64,000 nt of DNA from Planctomycetaceae bacterium (lineage in GTDB: Bacteria; Planctomycetota; Phycisphaerae; Phycisphaerales; SM1A02). Shown here piece by piece: positions 33,837-43,825 of the stretch; positions within the stretch are counted from its first letter, which is position 1; each line of letters opens with the position of its first letter. The notes below the pieces were generated by a model that did no database searches, was not told where the DNA came from, and saw only the letters and a program-made list of their open reading frames with translations. The stretch covers positions 62,001 through 126,000 of the forward strand of contig JAIXYQ010000015.1 of NCBI GenBank assembly GCA_027490145.1. The letters run 5' to 3'. The translations under genes were made by a program, and so were the position numbers.

Positions 33837-36800
33837 ATGCCAGGCCGATCGACCACCGTGCTCTGCACCGTCGCGCTCTCCGGGGCTTCGCTCATCAGCT
33901 CCGCGGTGATGGCCGAGGGCGTGCACTTCACCTACCTGTGGCACCTTGAGCAGCCGATCTACTGGCCCGACCAGCAGGCGGGCGGAGCGGACCGTTACGA
34001 GCGTGCCTGGCAGTCGATCCTGCGCCGCGACGGCGGCGCGGCGAACCCCGCAAATGACCTGCGTTCGATCTTCGGCCTCGATGACCGCGTGGCGGCCTAC
34101 CAGTACCGCCCGCGCGACACCGTGAACGCGATCGCCTGGACCGCCGAGGGCGGCGCGCAAGTCAGCTTCAGCGGTGGGCTGATCGCCAACATCCAGTCGT
34201 TCGCCGAGGCCGGTGGCCAGCTGGGGTACAGCCCGTTCTGGGTCGACCCCTGGCGACAGGCCCGCAGCACCCTCACCAACGCCGGCGCACCCGCGCGGCC
34301 GCGCATGGACATCGTGCAGTTCTCGTACCACCATGCGCTCCTGCCGCTCTGCGATGACGATGCGGTGCGCATGGACATCCGTCTGTACAAGGAGGCCTAC
34401 GCGGGCGTGTGGGGCGCGAACCCCGGCATCAGCAAGGGCTTCTTTCCCAGCGAGATGGCCTTCAGCGAGCGCCTGATCCCGATCCTGCAGCAGGAGGGGA
34501 TCGAGTGGTCGCTCGTGAGCGGTGAGAAGATCTCGCGCGCCTACGCCAACTTCCCCGTGCAGTTCGGATCGGGCGGGGTGAACTGCGATCCACCCAACAA
34601 GGCCGACCAGGTCAACGGCGCGGCGCCGGCCTTCAACCGCATCTCGATCAGCCGTGGCTGCGGCCCGGCCGAGGCGCTGCCCGGTTCCTACATCCCGCAC
34701 CGCGCGCAGTGGGTGAACCCCGACACCGGCGCGGTGAGTTCGATCATCGTCGTGCCGTGCAGCCAGAGCCTGGGCTGGGAGGACGGCTACGCGCCGCTGA
34801 GCGTGCAGCGCCTGCAGCAGCTCGCGCCCTCGAGCGATCCATCGCGCCCGATGCTCGTGGTGCTCGCCCATGACGGCGACAACGCCTGGGGCGGCGGATA
34901 CTCCTACTACAACGAGGCCGTGCCGAACTTCGTGGGGCAGGCCGTCGGCGCGGGCTTCGTGCCCAGCGTGGTCCAGAAGTACCTCGATGCGCACCCCGTG
35001 CCGTCCACGGATCTCGTGCACGTGGAGGACGGCGCATGGGTCAACGCCGAGGGCGACTTCGGTGCGCCGCAGTTCCTCAACTGGAACTGGCCGCCGGTCA
35101 ACGCGCAGGGCCAGGTCGACATCGTCAACGGTTGGGCGGAAGACGTCCGCAACTGGGCCGTCATCACCGCGGCACAGAACTGGGTCAGCACGGCCGATGA
35201 CCTGAGCACCGCCGCGGGCAGCCCGGTACGCACCGCGCAGGTCCTCAATCCCGGCAGCGCGACCACGCCGGCCGAGCGCGCATGGCACTTCTTCCTCGGC
35301 GCGCTGAACTCCGGCTACATGTACTACGGCACCGCGCTCGACATGGAAGTCAAGCCGACGGTCGCCTGCAACGAGGCCCTGCAGCACGCGTCCGCCGTCG
35401 TGGGCACCGGAGCCACCGAGACGACGCCGCCCACCATCTGGTACCCGCAGCGCTGGCCGTGGAATCCCGGCAGCGTGAACTACGGCGGTCCGTACGGCTA
35501 CACGCAGAACACCGATGACGGCGACTTCACGGTGTGGAGCCTCGTGCACGACGTCAGTGGCCTGCAGTCGGTCACGCTGAAGTGGCGCCAGGACGTGGAT
35601 GGCGCCAACCCGCTCGCGAGCACGCAGAACGAGACCTTCGCGGGCGGGCCCGAGGTCGGTGCGTGGACCTCGGTACCGATGGCGACGGCGCCCTTCCCGG
35701 CGGAGAACATCTACAACTTCGGTGGCATCGACTTCTTCGAGATGCCGCAACGGATCGCGCACCGCGTGCACGCGAACATCACGGGCATTCGCAGCGCGCT
35801 CCTGGACTACTACATCGAGGCGGTCGATTCGCGTGGCAACGTCGCGCGAAGCCCGATCATGCACGTCTGGGTCGGTGAAGGCACGACCGGCGGCGGTGGT
35901 GGCGGCGGTGGTGGCGGCGGTGGTGGCGGCGGTGGTGGCGAGGTGGTCACGGTGAGTCCGAGCCCGATCCAGGCCGGCCAGAGCGTGACCGTCTCCTACA
36001 ACCCGGCGGGCCGTCCGCTGCAGGGCGCCAGCAGCGTCAATCTGCACTACGGCATCAACCAGTGGCAGACCGTGCTGCCCGACGTGCCGATGCAGTGGAT
36101 CGCGGCCGACGGCGTGTGGCGCGTGTCGGTGCCCGTTGCGCAGAACGCGCAGCAGTTCGATGCCGTGTTCAACAACGGCACGGGCACCTGGGACAACAAC
36201 AACGGCGGTGACTGGCACTTCCCCGTGCAGGGCGGCACCACGCAGAGCGACTGGGTGATCGATGGCCAGCTGGATGCCGACGCCACGCTCGTGGCGCAGC
36301 ACGGCAACCAGCGGCTGTGGGCCGGCATCAAGCTCGGCCGTCTCTACGTGGCCACGCAGGACGCCGGTGGTGGCGAGGATGCGTTCGTCACGGTGGCGGC
36401 GGAGGCGCCGGGTTCCCTGCGCGCGGCCATGTGGGGCAAGAGCGGCCTCGTCGCCGGATGGAATGCGTTCCTCGGCGCCGAGAACGACAACCAGTTCAGC
36501 GGGTGGTTCGACACCGCCAGCGTGCTGCGCACCGGTGCGGCCTGGCGCAGCGCGCGTGGTGGCTCCAACGGTGTGCTCGAAGGATCCGTCGACATCGTGA
36601 CGGCCTTCGGCAGCAACCCTGAGCGCATCGCACTGGCTGGCCTGCGCTACGCCAACGCGAACGCGGGTGCGTTGCGCGCGGTGCTGCAGGTGCCGGCGAG
36701 CCTCGATGCTGACGGCGATGCCGAAGCCGGCGAGTGGCAGGTCGCCCAGGCCTGCGCGATCACCGTCGGTGCGTCGTGCTGCCCGGGCGACCTCGACGGC

Positions 36801-36938
36801 AACGGCACGGTCGACGGGGCGGACCTGGGCTTCGTGCTGGGTGCGTGGGGCACCTCGTCCGGCGACCTCACCGGTGATGGGCAGACCGACGGCGCGGATC
36901 TTGGTGCGCTCCTGGGTGGTTGGGGCGATTGCCCCTGA
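33837..36938 (+). CDS. exported GH57-like glycosidase with CBM25-like and dockerin-like modules
   Basis: The 1033-aa protein has a signal peptide (MPGRSTTVLCTVALSGASLISSAVMA). Its GH57-like catalytic barrel is suggested by VHFTYLWHLEQPIYWPD, GISKGFFPSEMAFSERLIPILQQEGI and MLVVLAHDGDNAWGG. An Ig-like region follows, then a polyglycine linker of about 18 residues (from 35886), a CBM25-like starch-binding domain (SVNLHYGINQWQTVLPD, FNNGTGTWDNNNGGDWHF), a further beta domain and two dockerin-like loops ending in WGDCP. It probably hydrolyses or binds alpha-glucans outside the cell. The GH57 call is by motif only. Confidence 0.82.
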   Translation: MPGRSTTVLCTVALSGASLISSAVMAEGVHFTYLWHLEQPIYWPDQQAGGADRYERAWQSILRRDGGAANPANDLRSIFGLDDRVAAYQYRPRDTVNAIAWTAEGGAQVSFSGGLIANIQSFAEAGGQLGYSPFWVDPWRQARSTLTNAGAPARPRMDIVQFSYHHALLPLCDDDAVRMDIRLYKEAYAGVWGANPGISKGFFPSEMAFSERLIPILQQEGIEWSLVSGEKISRAYANFPVQFGSGGVNCDPPNKADQVNGAAPAFNRISISRGCGPAEALPGSYIPHRAQWVNPDTGAVSSIIVVPCSQSLGWEDGYAPLSVQRLQQLAPSSDPSRPMLVVLAHDGDNAWGGGYSYYNEAVPNFVGQAVGAGFVPSVVQKYLDAHPVPSTDLVHVEDGAWVNAEGDFGAPQFLNWNWPPVNAQGQVDIVNGWAEDVRNWAVITAAQNWVSTADDLSTAAGSPVRTAQVLNPGSATTPAERAWHFFLGALNSGYMYYGTALDMEVKPTVACNEALQHASAVVGTGATETTPPTIWYPQRWPWNPGSVNYGGPYGYTQNTDDGDFTVWSLVHDVSGLQSVTLKWRQDVDGANPLASTQNETFAGGPEVGAWTSVPMATAPFPAENIYNFGGIDFFEMPQRIAHRVHANITGIRSALLDYYIEAVDSRGNVARSPIMHVWVGEGTTGGGGGGGGGGGGGGGGGEVVTVSPSPIQAGQSVTVSYNPAGRPLQGASSVNLHYGINQWQTVLPDVPMQWIAADGVWRVSVPVAQNAQQFDAVFNNGTGTWDNNNGGDWHFPVQGGTTQSDWVIDGQLDADATLVAQHGNQRLWAGIKLGRLYVATQDAGGGEDAFVTVAAEAPGSLRAAMWGKSGLVAGWNAFLGAENDNQFSGWFDTASVLRTGAAWRSARGGSNGVLEGSVDIVTAFGSNPERIALAGLRYANANAGALRAVLQVPASLDADGDAEAGEWQVAQACAITVGASCCPGDLDGNGTVDGADLGFVLGAWGTSSGDLTGDGQTDGADLGALLGGWGDCP
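35889..35936 (+). repeat. four perfect 12-bp units encoding polyglycine
   Basis: GGCGGCGGTGGT repeats four times without change in the linker of the GH57-like protein. Copy-number change would alter linker length by 4 Gly steps without frameshift. Confidence 0.9.
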
Positions 36939-36944
36939 GCGTGA

Positions 36945-38504
36945 TCACTTGGCCGGGCCAACGGCCCACACCGTCGTCGTGCCGCTGACTTCGTTGCAGG
37001 TCACGAGGAGCGGTCGCTTCGTCGGGTTGCGATCGGCCGGGATGAACAGCACGCCCTCGGGCGCCAGATCGCCGGCGGTCCTCAGGATCGATGCATCCGC
37101 GGCGGCCTTCTTCAGGTCGACCGACGGGTCACAGCGCAGGGCGTGATCGACCACGCGCGGCGCAGCCGGGTCGGTCAGGTCGATCACCACGATCCCGTGC
37201 GACCGCTCGAGCCCAACGAATCCAAGGCGTTTTCCATCGACCATGCCGATGGAGAGGCCTTCGGGTTCGGGCCCCTTGGCATCGCTGCGGCCATCGGCCC
37301 ACGGCGTGGCATCGAGGTCGGCATTGAAGGCCGCCGGGTGCCGCTCGGCGACCAGGCGCTCGAAGGCGTCGCCGCTGTCCCAAGCGAGCTCGAGCCGTGG
37401 GGCTGCTCCGTCGACGGCGGGCACGAATCGCCAGAGCGACGCGCTGCGACCGCCGAAGCAGACCGGCGCATCGAGCAGGCCGTCGCCGTCAGGATCGGAG
37501 GCCACGCGTGACACGACCAGGCGATCGAGTCCGGCCGGGCGCGGAGCCGTCGGCGCGCGTGTGGCATCGCCCCATCGCACGCCTTCCTTGAACTGGCCCT
37601 GTTCGCGCTCCTCACCCTCGTTGGCCGTGACGAGCCAGAGCGAGCCGCCGTGCTCGAAGCAGGCGATCGCATCGGGCTGCAGCAGCCCTCGCACGGGATG
37701 CGGCGCGATCCGTGCGGCGCCGTCGCGGTCATCCGGGTCGAGTCCGGCACCCGGCATCGAAAAGTCCTTGGTTCCAAGCGGAATGATCGCGACGACCTGC
37801 GGCTGTGCCAGATCAAGCACGGCCACGGCGTTCAGTTCCTGCAGCCCCACGAACGCCGTCGCACCGTCGGGTGAACACGCGATGTACTCGGGCTCCGCCT
37901 GCACGGAGAGCGGAGCGTGCCGAAGGGCCAGGTGCACGCCTGCCTTGGTGAGCGCATCGACCTCGGGATCGAACGCATGGAAGCCAACCGTTTCCACCGT
38001 GGCCACGCCGGCACCGCCAGCCAGCGTGATGATGGAGACGGATCCGGGGGCATCGATGAGTCCGTTGGCCGATGGCTCGCCCTCGTTCGCGACCAGGATC
38101 CGGCTGCCATCCGGCGTGAAGGTCACCATGTCGGGCCCGACACCGACCGGGATGGTGGCGAGCGTGGCCAGCGACGGATCGAGCAGGTGCACCACGCCCG
38201 AATCGCCCGGACCGGGACCCGCGCACGCCACGGCCACGAGATCGCCGTGGACCGCCACGCTGTTGGCCCGCGGCATCGAGACGATCGCCCGCTGCGACAG
38301 CGTGCCGTCGGTCGCCATCGCGAGTTCGATCAGGCCGCGGGCCGCATCGATCACCAGGAGGGCATCGCCCTTGGGGGAGCGGGCGGCGATCTCGCTCGCG
38401 GACTGCATGAAGCGGCCGCTGTCGTGGGTCGCCAGGTGCGTCATGAGGGGTGGTGGGGACTGGATGAGCACGCAGGGGAGGGCAGCCCACAGGATCGAGA
38501 CCAT
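36945..38504 (-). CDS. exported beta-propeller protein (choice-of-anchor I/phytase-like)
   Basis: The 519-aa protein has an N-terminal hydrophobic signal (MVSILWAALPCVLIQ) and repeated propeller strands such as VHLLDPSLATLATIPVGVGPDMVTFTPDGSRILVANEGEP and IACSPDGATAFVGLQELNAVAVLDL. It also has GPEPEGLSIGMVDGKRLGFVGLERSHGIVVIDL and RPLLVTCNEVSGTTTVW. The NEGEP and EPEG motifs are typical of the choice-of-anchor I family near alkaline phosphatases and phytases. The ligand is unknown. TAGCCT is 6 nt before the ATG. Confidence 0.8.
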   Translation of the reverse strand: MVSILWAALPCVLIQSPPPLMTHLATHDSGRFMQSASEIAARSPKGDALLVIDAARGLIELAMATDGTLSQRAIVSMPRANSVAVHGDLVAVACAGPGPGDSGVVHLLDPSLATLATIPVGVGPDMVTFTPDGSRILVANEGEPSANGLIDAPGSVSIITLAGGAGVATVETVGFHAFDPEVDALTKAGVHLALRHAPLSVQAEPEYIACSPDGATAFVGLQELNAVAVLDLAQPQVVAIIPLGTKDFSMPGAGLDPDDRDGAARIAPHPVRGLLQPDAIACFEHGGSLWLVTANEGEEREQGQFKEGVRWGDATRAPTAPRPAGLDRLVVSRVASDPDGDGLLDAPVCFGGRSASLWRFVPAVDGAAPRLELAWDSGDAFERLVAERHPAAFNADLDATPWADGRSDAKGPEPEGLSIGMVDGKRLGFVGLERSHGIVVIDLTDPAAPRVVDHALRCDPSVDLKKAAADASILRTAGDLAPEGVLFIPADRNPTKRPLLVTCNEVSGTTTVWAVGPAK

Positions 38505-38510
38505 GCCTCG

Positions 38511-38516
38511 AGGCTA
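38511..38516 (-). promoter_or_regulatory. TAGCCT -10-like hexamer, 6 nt before ATG 38504
   Basis: Minus-strand leaderless-type element for the beta-propeller gene. Confidence 0.45.
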
Positions 38517-38649
38517 GCGGTCGGGCGCCTCGGTGGAGGAATCCCGCGGTTCCAGCCGGTCCTGAACGAGAACTGAACAAAGTCATGGTGCAGTTTCAGG
38601 CGATCCGGCGACGCGCCGTCCGCCGAACCGCGATCAAGGAGCCACCACG

Positions 38650-40425
38650 ATGCACCGCACCGTCCTCACCACGATCGTTGCCCTGACCGTCTCGTCGGCC
38701 GCCTCGGCACAGGCCGTGCGGATCCACCTGAACGAATACAACGCGGTCGGCAGCACCAAGTGGCTGAACAACCCCGATGCCGCGACCGCGACCTGCCCGA
38801 GCCCCGAGGGTCCCGGCGGCTTCGCGTGCGCCGAGGACGAAGACCAGTACTTCGGTCGTGCGCTCGGCAACGGCGGCGACTGGCTCGAGTTCGTGATCGT
38901 GCAGGATCACGCCGACATCCGTGGTTTCAAGGTGCAGTGGGCCGAGGTCGGCGCGACCGATGCCGATGGCCAGAACGACTACTGGTACGGCAGCGCGAGC
39001 GTGCCGCAGGGTCAGATCACCTTTCGTGACGTGGCGTTGCTGGCCGACCTCCGTGCAGGAACCATCCTGACGATCAGCGAGAACCCGGCGAGCGCCGGTG
39101 GCCGTGACACCGACCTGACCTTCGATCCCTGCAACGGCGACTGGTGGATCAACATCTGCCTGAACGACGCCGCGGGCCTTGCGCTGGTCGAAGCGCTCGC
39201 CAACGTCGTCGATCCCACCAACCCCGGTTACGACGATCCGCTCGATGTAGGCAACGACAACTGGCGGTGCCGGATCATGACGCCAGCCGATGCCATCCAC
39301 CAGCCGCTCATCGGCGAGAACGTGGCCGGCGGCTGGGGCGGCAGCGGCGTGAACAGCAAGGAAGCCTGCCGTTACGAAGGCCAGCCCACCGGCACCTTCA
39401 GTGCGTTCAACTTCAACGATGCCAACAGCAGCTCGTTCGGCCAGCCCAACGCATGGACCAACGACCTGACGGCCTGCAAGGAACGGCAGGATTTCACGGC
39501 GATCCGCTCGTCGATCCTGACGGAACTCTGCGCGTCCTGCAGCGCCCTCGTGCTCAACGAGTACAACGCGGTCGACGCCCTGGGTTACCTCGGTGGCGGC
39601 ACCGCCACGGGTGATGCCACCGGCGCCTTCTCCAGCGATGCCTTCTTCGGCCGCGTGGCCGGCAATGGTGGCGACTGGATGGAGTTCGTCGTCGTGACGG
39701 ACCACGTCGACATGCGGGGCTGGCGCCTCGACTGGGAAGAGGTCGCCGACGCCCAGTTCGGCACGGTCACGCTCAGCCAGGCTCCCTTCTGGGCCGATGT
39801 GCGTGCCGGCACGATCCTGACCTTCACCGAGTTCACCACGGCGCAGGGCGGCCTCGACACGGACCTGTCGTTCAACGGCACGACCGATCGCTGGGTCAAC
39901 ATCAACACCTTCGACACGGCCGTCGTTGCCGGGACCACCAGCAACAAGCCGGGCCACGTGAGCGGCGATTTCGACACCAGCAACGACGACTGGCGCGTGT
40001 CGGTGCGGGACGCATCGGGTGCGACGGTCCTGTTCCCCTCGGGCGAAGGCAGCATCTACTACTTCCGTGGCGCCGTCGGCAGCACCGACGTCTGCCGGCT
40101 GCGATCCAACGTGAGCCGGACCACCTCGGCCAACGCCGAGTTCGACGACGGCATCACCAGCACGTTCGGCCGGGCCAACAGCTGGGATGACTGCGCGACC
40201 GGCAGCGTCGCCTCGCAGGACCTGTCCAACCTGCCGATCGACGGCTGCGTGGCCGAAGCCCCCTCGATCCCCGGCGACACCAATGGCGACGGTGCGGTGA
40301 ACGGCAAGGACCTCGGTCTGCTGCTGGCGGTCTTCGGGACGGCCGAACCCGCCGCGGACTTCGACGGCAACGGCATCGTCGACGGTGGTGACCTCGGCGT
40401 GCTCCTGGCCAACTGGACCGGCTGA
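38650..40425 (+). CDS. exported protein with two lamin-tail-like domains and dockerin-like end
   Basis: After a signal peptide ([22 protein letters not shown]) come two homologous domains. One is from about residue 25 ([15 protein letters not shown]... [21 protein letters not shown]) and one from about 300 ([15 protein letters not shown]... [21 protein letters not shown]). Each has DWxEFVxVxDHxDxRG, [13 protein letters not shown] and DxxDWRxRV-type segments, as in lamin-tail-like beta-sandwiches. The C-terminus has two dockerin-like loops ([35 protein letters not shown]). AAGGAG is 9 nt before the ATG. Likely a secreted structural or anchoring protein. Confidence 0.82.
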   Translation: MHRTVLTTIVALTVSSAASAQAVRIHLNEYNAVGSTKWLNNPDAATATCPSPEGPGGFACAEDEDQYFGRALGNGGDWLEFVIVQDHADIRGFKVQWAEVGATDADGQNDYWYGSASVPQGQITFRDVALLADLRAGTILTISENPASAGGRDTDLTFDPCNGDWWINICLNDAAGLALVEALANVVDPTNPGYDDPLDVGNDNWRCRIMTPADAIHQPLIGENVAGGWGGSGVNSKEACRYEGQPTGTFSAFNFNDANSSSFGQPNAWTNDLTACKERQDFTAIRSSILTELCASCSALVLNEYNAVDALGYLGGGTATGDATGAFSSDAFFGRVAGNGGDWMEFVVVTDHVDMRGWRLDWEEVADAQFGTVTLSQAPFWADVRAGTILTFTEFTTAQGGLDTDLSFNGTTDRWVNINTFDTAVVAGTTSNKPGHVSGDFDTSNDDWRVSVRDASGATVLFPSGEGSIYYFRGAVGSTDVCRLRSNVSRTTSANAEFDDGITSTFGRANSWDDCATGSVASQDLSNLPIDGCVAEAPSIPGDTNGDGAVNGKDLGLLLAVFGTAEPAADFDGNGIVDGGDLGVLLANWTG

Positions 40426-40443
40426 ACCGAGCGATCGATCAGG

Positions 40444-40449
40444 TAGAGT
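40444..40449 (+). promoter_or_regulatory. TAGAGT -10-like hexamer, 9 nt before ATG 40459
   Basis: Leaderless-type element ahead of the pseudopilin-FHA operon. Confidence 0.45.
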
Positions 40450-40458
40450 GCGGGGAGC

Positions 40459-41361
40459 ATGCTGGCACGCTCCCGACCCGGCCGGACCGCCTTCACCTTG
40501 ATCGAGGTGCTGGTGGTCATCGGCATCATCGTGATCCTGATCGGCCTCATCCTCCCGGCGATCGGATCGGTCCGCGCGACCGCCCGCGCCGGCGCGAGCC
40601 AGAGCAACATGAAGCAGTGGGGCGTGGGCACCATCGCCTACACGAGCCTGAACAAGGATCGCCTTCCATGGGAGGGACTCAAGGACCTGAACCAGTTCGG
40701 GGTGAATCTCCGGACCAAGCAGTTCTGGGCGAACGCCGTGCCGCCCTTGGTCGACGGCCCGTCGTACCGCGAGGTGGTCAACGCCGCCAACACCAACCAG
40801 ACCGGCGTGCCGACGCTTGAGAACAGCATCTTCGTCGATCCGGCCGCGACCCCACAGGACGGTGCGCCCTGGCCGTTCCCCGATCCCACGGCACCCAACG
40901 GCGGCCAGTTCTCGGCGTTCTACTTCAACTACGTCCCGAACTCGCAGCTGAACAACACGTTCCTCGGCCGTGACTTCAACGACGTGGAGTACGTCCAGGG
41001 CATCTCCGATCCGATCCGGATCGGCGAGGAGCTCTCGAAGAAGAGCGTCAGGCTCTCGCAGATCAAGGACTCCTCGCGCACCGTCCTCATGCTCGAGATG
41101 CGCGCGAACCAGGATGAGTTGCCGGTCAACGACATCTACTACGACAAGGACCTCGCCCGTCATCGCTGTGACTGGAAGCGGTTCGCCGCGCGCCATTTCC
41201 AGGGGGGCCACATGCTCTTCGGCGACGGCCACGTGGGCCTGGTCGAGAATGCCAAGGCCACGACCAACGCCCAGGACTCGCGTGACCCCAACACCCCCAA
41301 CGGCGACTGGAACACGGCGGATCTCATCTGGGACCCGATGGGCCCCGCCACGGATGAGTGA
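40459..41361 (+). CDS. type II secretion/type IV pilus-like pseudopilin (H-X9-DG family)
   Basis: The 300-aa protein begins with a prepilin signal (RTAFTLIEVLVVIGIIVILIGLILPAI), including Phe and Glu5 after the cleavage site. The C-terminal domain is a globular head that ends in the planctomycete H-X9-DG signature (ARHFQGGHMLFGDGHVGLV). Such proteins are abundant in planctomycetes and their role is unclear. It is 6 bp from the next gene, an FHA-HD-GYP protein, so both are probably co-transcribed. Confidence 0.88.
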   Translation: MLARSRPGRTAFTLIEVLVVIGIIVILIGLILPAIGSVRATARAGASQSNMKQWGVGTIAYTSLNKDRLPWEGLKDLNQFGVNLRTKQFWANAVPPLVDGPSYREVVNAANTNQTGVPTLENSIFVDPAATPQDGAPWPFPDPTAPNGGQFSAFYFNYVPNSQLNNTFLGRDFNDVEYVQGISDPIRIGEELSKKSVRLSQIKDSSRTVLMLEMRANQDELPVNDIYYDKDLARHRCDWKRFAARHFQGGHMLFGDGHVGLVENAKATTNAQDSRDPNTPNGDWNTADLIWDPMGPATDE

Positions 41362-41367
41362 CCGACG

Positions 41368-42924
41368 ATGCCCTCATGGACCCTCACGATCGTTGAAGGC
41401 CCGGCCGAGCCGTCGCGCACCTTCCAACTCGACCTGACGCGATCGCTCGTCATCGGCCGTGCAGCGGAGGCCGACCTGCGGCTGTCGTCGAACAACGTGA
41501 GCCGGCGCCACGCGGCGCTCACCTGGGCACCGGCCGGCGATGGCCACTCGGGCCACTGGCGCTTGCGTGACCTCGGCAGCACGGCGGGCACGATCGTGAA
41601 CGGCGCGCTGCTGCAGCCGCACTCCGAGGTGCGCATCGAGCCGGAGGACCGCCTTGAGATCAAGCCGTACGTGCTCCAGGTCGTGAGCGACCAGGAGACG
41701 CGCCTGGGCGAGCACGCCGCGCGCGTCTCCGAGGATGACGCCGACGGCCGCGTGCAGGCGGCGACCGTCGCCAAGCCCGAAGCGCTCGCGCAGACCTTCC
41801 TGCTGCAGCTGCTCGCTGCAGGCGAGCGCATGACTGCCGCGCATACCGACGAGCAGGTCGCCAGGTCCGCCGTGAGCGCGCTGGTGCATGCGACCGGATT
41901 CACCAACGTCGGCTTCCTGCGTCCGGGTGCGCGCGAAGGCTTCATCGATGTCCTGGCGAGCGAAGGCGAGATCCGTGATGCGAAGGGCAACCTGCTTGTG
42001 AGCCGCAGCTTGCTGCGCCGTTCGCGCGAGCACGTGTGCGTGTTCAGCGGCGAGGCCAACACCGCAGCCACGCTGAACGCCAGCCTGCAGTACCTCGACG
42101 TGCAGCAGGCGGTCTCGGTGCCGGTGCTCCACTCAGGCGTCTTCTATGGCTGGATGTACCTCGACTGCCGCGGCCAGCGCGGTGCCACGCACATGGACGA
42201 GGCCGTCAGCTTCGCCAGCGCGCTCGGGCACTTCGCGGCCCTCGCCCTGGCGAACCTGGCCCGCATGCGCATGCAGCTGCGCATGGACCTCGAGCAGCGC
42301 GAGATGTTCGGCGGCACCATGCGTGCGCTCATCGCCGCGATCGATGCCAAGGACCCGTACACCCGCGGCCACTCCGACCGCGTGAGCGCCTTCAGCGCGC
42401 TGCTCGCCCGCAAGGCCGGCCTGGGCGATCATTTCATCGAGATGGCGCGCACCTGCGGGCTCGTGCACGACATCGGCAAGATCGGCGTGCCCGAGGCCGT
42501 GCTACGCAAGCCTTCGCGGCTCGATGAGGACGAATTCGCGTTCATCAAGCAGCATCCGGACATCGGCCACGCGATCCTCATGGACATCCCGCAGCTGCGC
42601 GAGGTGCTGCCGGGCGTGCGCCAGCACCACGAGCGCTGGGACGGCAAGGGCTACCCCTTCGCGCTCGGCGGCGACCAGATCAGCATCCTCGGTCGAGTGG
42701 TCGGCATCGCCGATGCCTTCGATGCGATGACGAGCGCGCGCTTCTACCGGCCCGCGCGGCAGGTGCAGGAGGTGCTCGACGAGGTCGCTCGCTGCGCCGG
42801 CACGCACTTCGATCCGGAGCTCGCGAAGGTCTTCGCCGGGATCCCGGTGGCAGAGCTCGCGCCGCTCGTGGCGCCGCCGGTGTCGCCCACCGATCCGGCG
42901 GCCGCGCTCAAGCGGACGGCGTAG
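41368..42924 (+). CDS. FHA-GAF-HD-GYP phosphodiesterase
   Basis: The 518-aa protein has an N-terminal FHA domain (SLVIGRAAEADLRLSSNNVSRRHAAL, DLGSTAGTIVNG), a GAF domain (about 145-300, AVSVPVLHSGVFYGWMYLD) and a C-terminal HD-GYP domain. The metal site is LVHDIGKIGVP and the HHERWDGKGYPFALGG segment holds the GYP motif. HD-GYP enzymes hydrolyse cyclic di-GMP. The FHA-GAF front end matches that of the cyclase at 12762, so two second-messenger outputs share one input plan. The 3' end overlaps the converging desaturase gene by 17 bp. Confidence 0.92.
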   Translation: MPSWTLTIVEGPAEPSRTFQLDLTRSLVIGRAAEADLRLSSNNVSRRHAALTWAPAGDGHSGHWRLRDLGSTAGTIVNGALLQPHSEVRIEPEDRLEIKPYVLQVVSDQETRLGEHAARVSEDDADGRVQAATVAKPEALAQTFLLQLLAAGERMTAAHTDEQVARSAVSALVHATGFTNVGFLRPGAREGFIDVLASEGEIRDAKGNLLVSRSLLRRSREHVCVFSGEANTAATLNASLQYLDVQQAVSVPVLHSGVFYGWMYLDCRGQRGATHMDEAVSFASALGHFAALALANLARMRMQLRMDLEQREMFGGTMRALIAAIDAKDPYTRGHSDRVSAFSALLARKAGLGDHFIEMARTCGLVHDIGKIGVPEAVLRKPSRLDEDEFAFIKQHPDIGHAILMDIPQLREVLPGVRQHHERWDGKGYPFALGGDQISILGRVVGIADAFDAMTSARFYRPARQVQEVLDEVARCAGTHFDPELAKVFAGIPVAELAPLVAPPVSPTDPAAALKRTA

Positions 42925-43825
42925 CGCGCGGCCTGCGGGCGGCGCGCTCGCTGCGACTGGGCACGATGTCCCAGGCAAGGCCGATCAGCCTGAGCGCACG
43001 CACCTCGAGGTAGGTGATGTCGAGTTCCCACCAGCGATGGCGCACCGAGCAGCACGCCGGGTCGGCGTGGTGGTTGTTGTGCCAGCCCTCGCCGCAGGCG
43101 AACAGGGCGACCAGCCAGTTGTTCCTGCTGTTCTCGTCGGTGGCGTGGTTGCGGTAGCCGAAGATGTGCGTCAGGCTGTTCACGCTCCAGGTGATGTGCC
43201 ACACGATCACGGTGCGCAGGAAGACGCCCCAGGCGACCACGCCCGCGGCGAAGGTCGCGGCCCCCGCGGCGTCGGTCCACGTCAGGGCGACGGCGAACGA
43301 CACCGCAGCGAAGATCACGACCTGTGCGGCGTAGAACCACAGTGGGCTCCAGGGCCGCTTCTCGATCCACATGTAGAACGGGTCGCGCAGCACGTCGCGG
43401 GCGTAGCGCTCGTAGTTGGCTCGGTGGTGCAGCTCGCGGTTGCGGATGAGCAGCCACCACAGATGCCCCCACAGGAAGGTCACCATCGGCGTGTGGGGAT
43501 CGTCCTGCTCGTCGCTGTGCGCGTGGTGCATGCGGTGGGTCGCGATCCATCGGGCCGGCGAATCCTCCAGGCAGCAGAGCGCTCCGATGACGAGCGTGTG
43601 CTCGAACCACCGCGGCGTGCTGAAGCTGCGGTGCGTGAGCAGCCGGTGGTAGCCCAGCGTGATCGTCTGTCCGAACACGTGCACGCCCACGAGGCAGGTG
43701 ATCACCGCGGTCCACGAGAACAGCGCTGGAACGAGGGCGGCAAGGCACAGGAGGTGCACCGCGACGATGGGGACGGCGTAGCGCAGGAGCACCTGCCGCG
43801 GCTCAGTGGCCTCGGGGCGCTTCAT
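42908..43825 (-). CDS. delta-9-type acyl-CoA/acyl-lipid fatty acid desaturase
   Basis: The 305-aa membrane di-iron enzyme has the three histidine boxes HRLLTHRSF, HRMHHAHSDEQDDPH and GEGWHNNHHADP, as in stearoyl-CoA-desaturase-type enzymes. Four hydrophobic segments flank them. It introduces a double bond into acyl chains and so controls membrane fluidity. The start is ATG 43825; a TTG at 43846 would add 7 residues. A TAGAGT on the minus strand (43912-43917) is a possible -10 with a leader of about 80 nt. Confidence 0.93.
   Translation of the reverse strand: MKRPEATEPRQVLLRYAVPIVAVHLLCLAALVPALFSWTAVITCLVGVHVFGQTITLGYHRLLTHRSFSTPRWFEHTLVIGALCCLEDSPARWIATHRMHHAHSDEQDDPHTPMVTFLWGHLWWLLIRNRELHHRANYERYARDVLRDPFYMWIEKRPWSPLWFYAAQVVIFAAVSFAVALTWTDAAGAATFAAGVVAWGVFLRTVIVWHITWSVNSLTHIFGYRNHATDENSRNNWLVALFACGEGWHNNHHADPACCSVRHRWWELDITYLEVRALRLIGLAWDIVPSRSERAARRPRATPSA

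Noticed and set aside
33630-36302. Very long reading frame opposite the GH57-like gene
   Set aside because: In high-GC DNA the opposite strand of real genes often stays open; the sense strand has a signal peptide, motifs and a promoter, and the antisense product is Arg/His/Val-rich without motifs.
38596-41232. Very long reading frame opposite the lamin-tail-like and pseudopilin genes
   Set aside because: Same reason: composition bias, no motifs, and clear genes with signals on the other strand.
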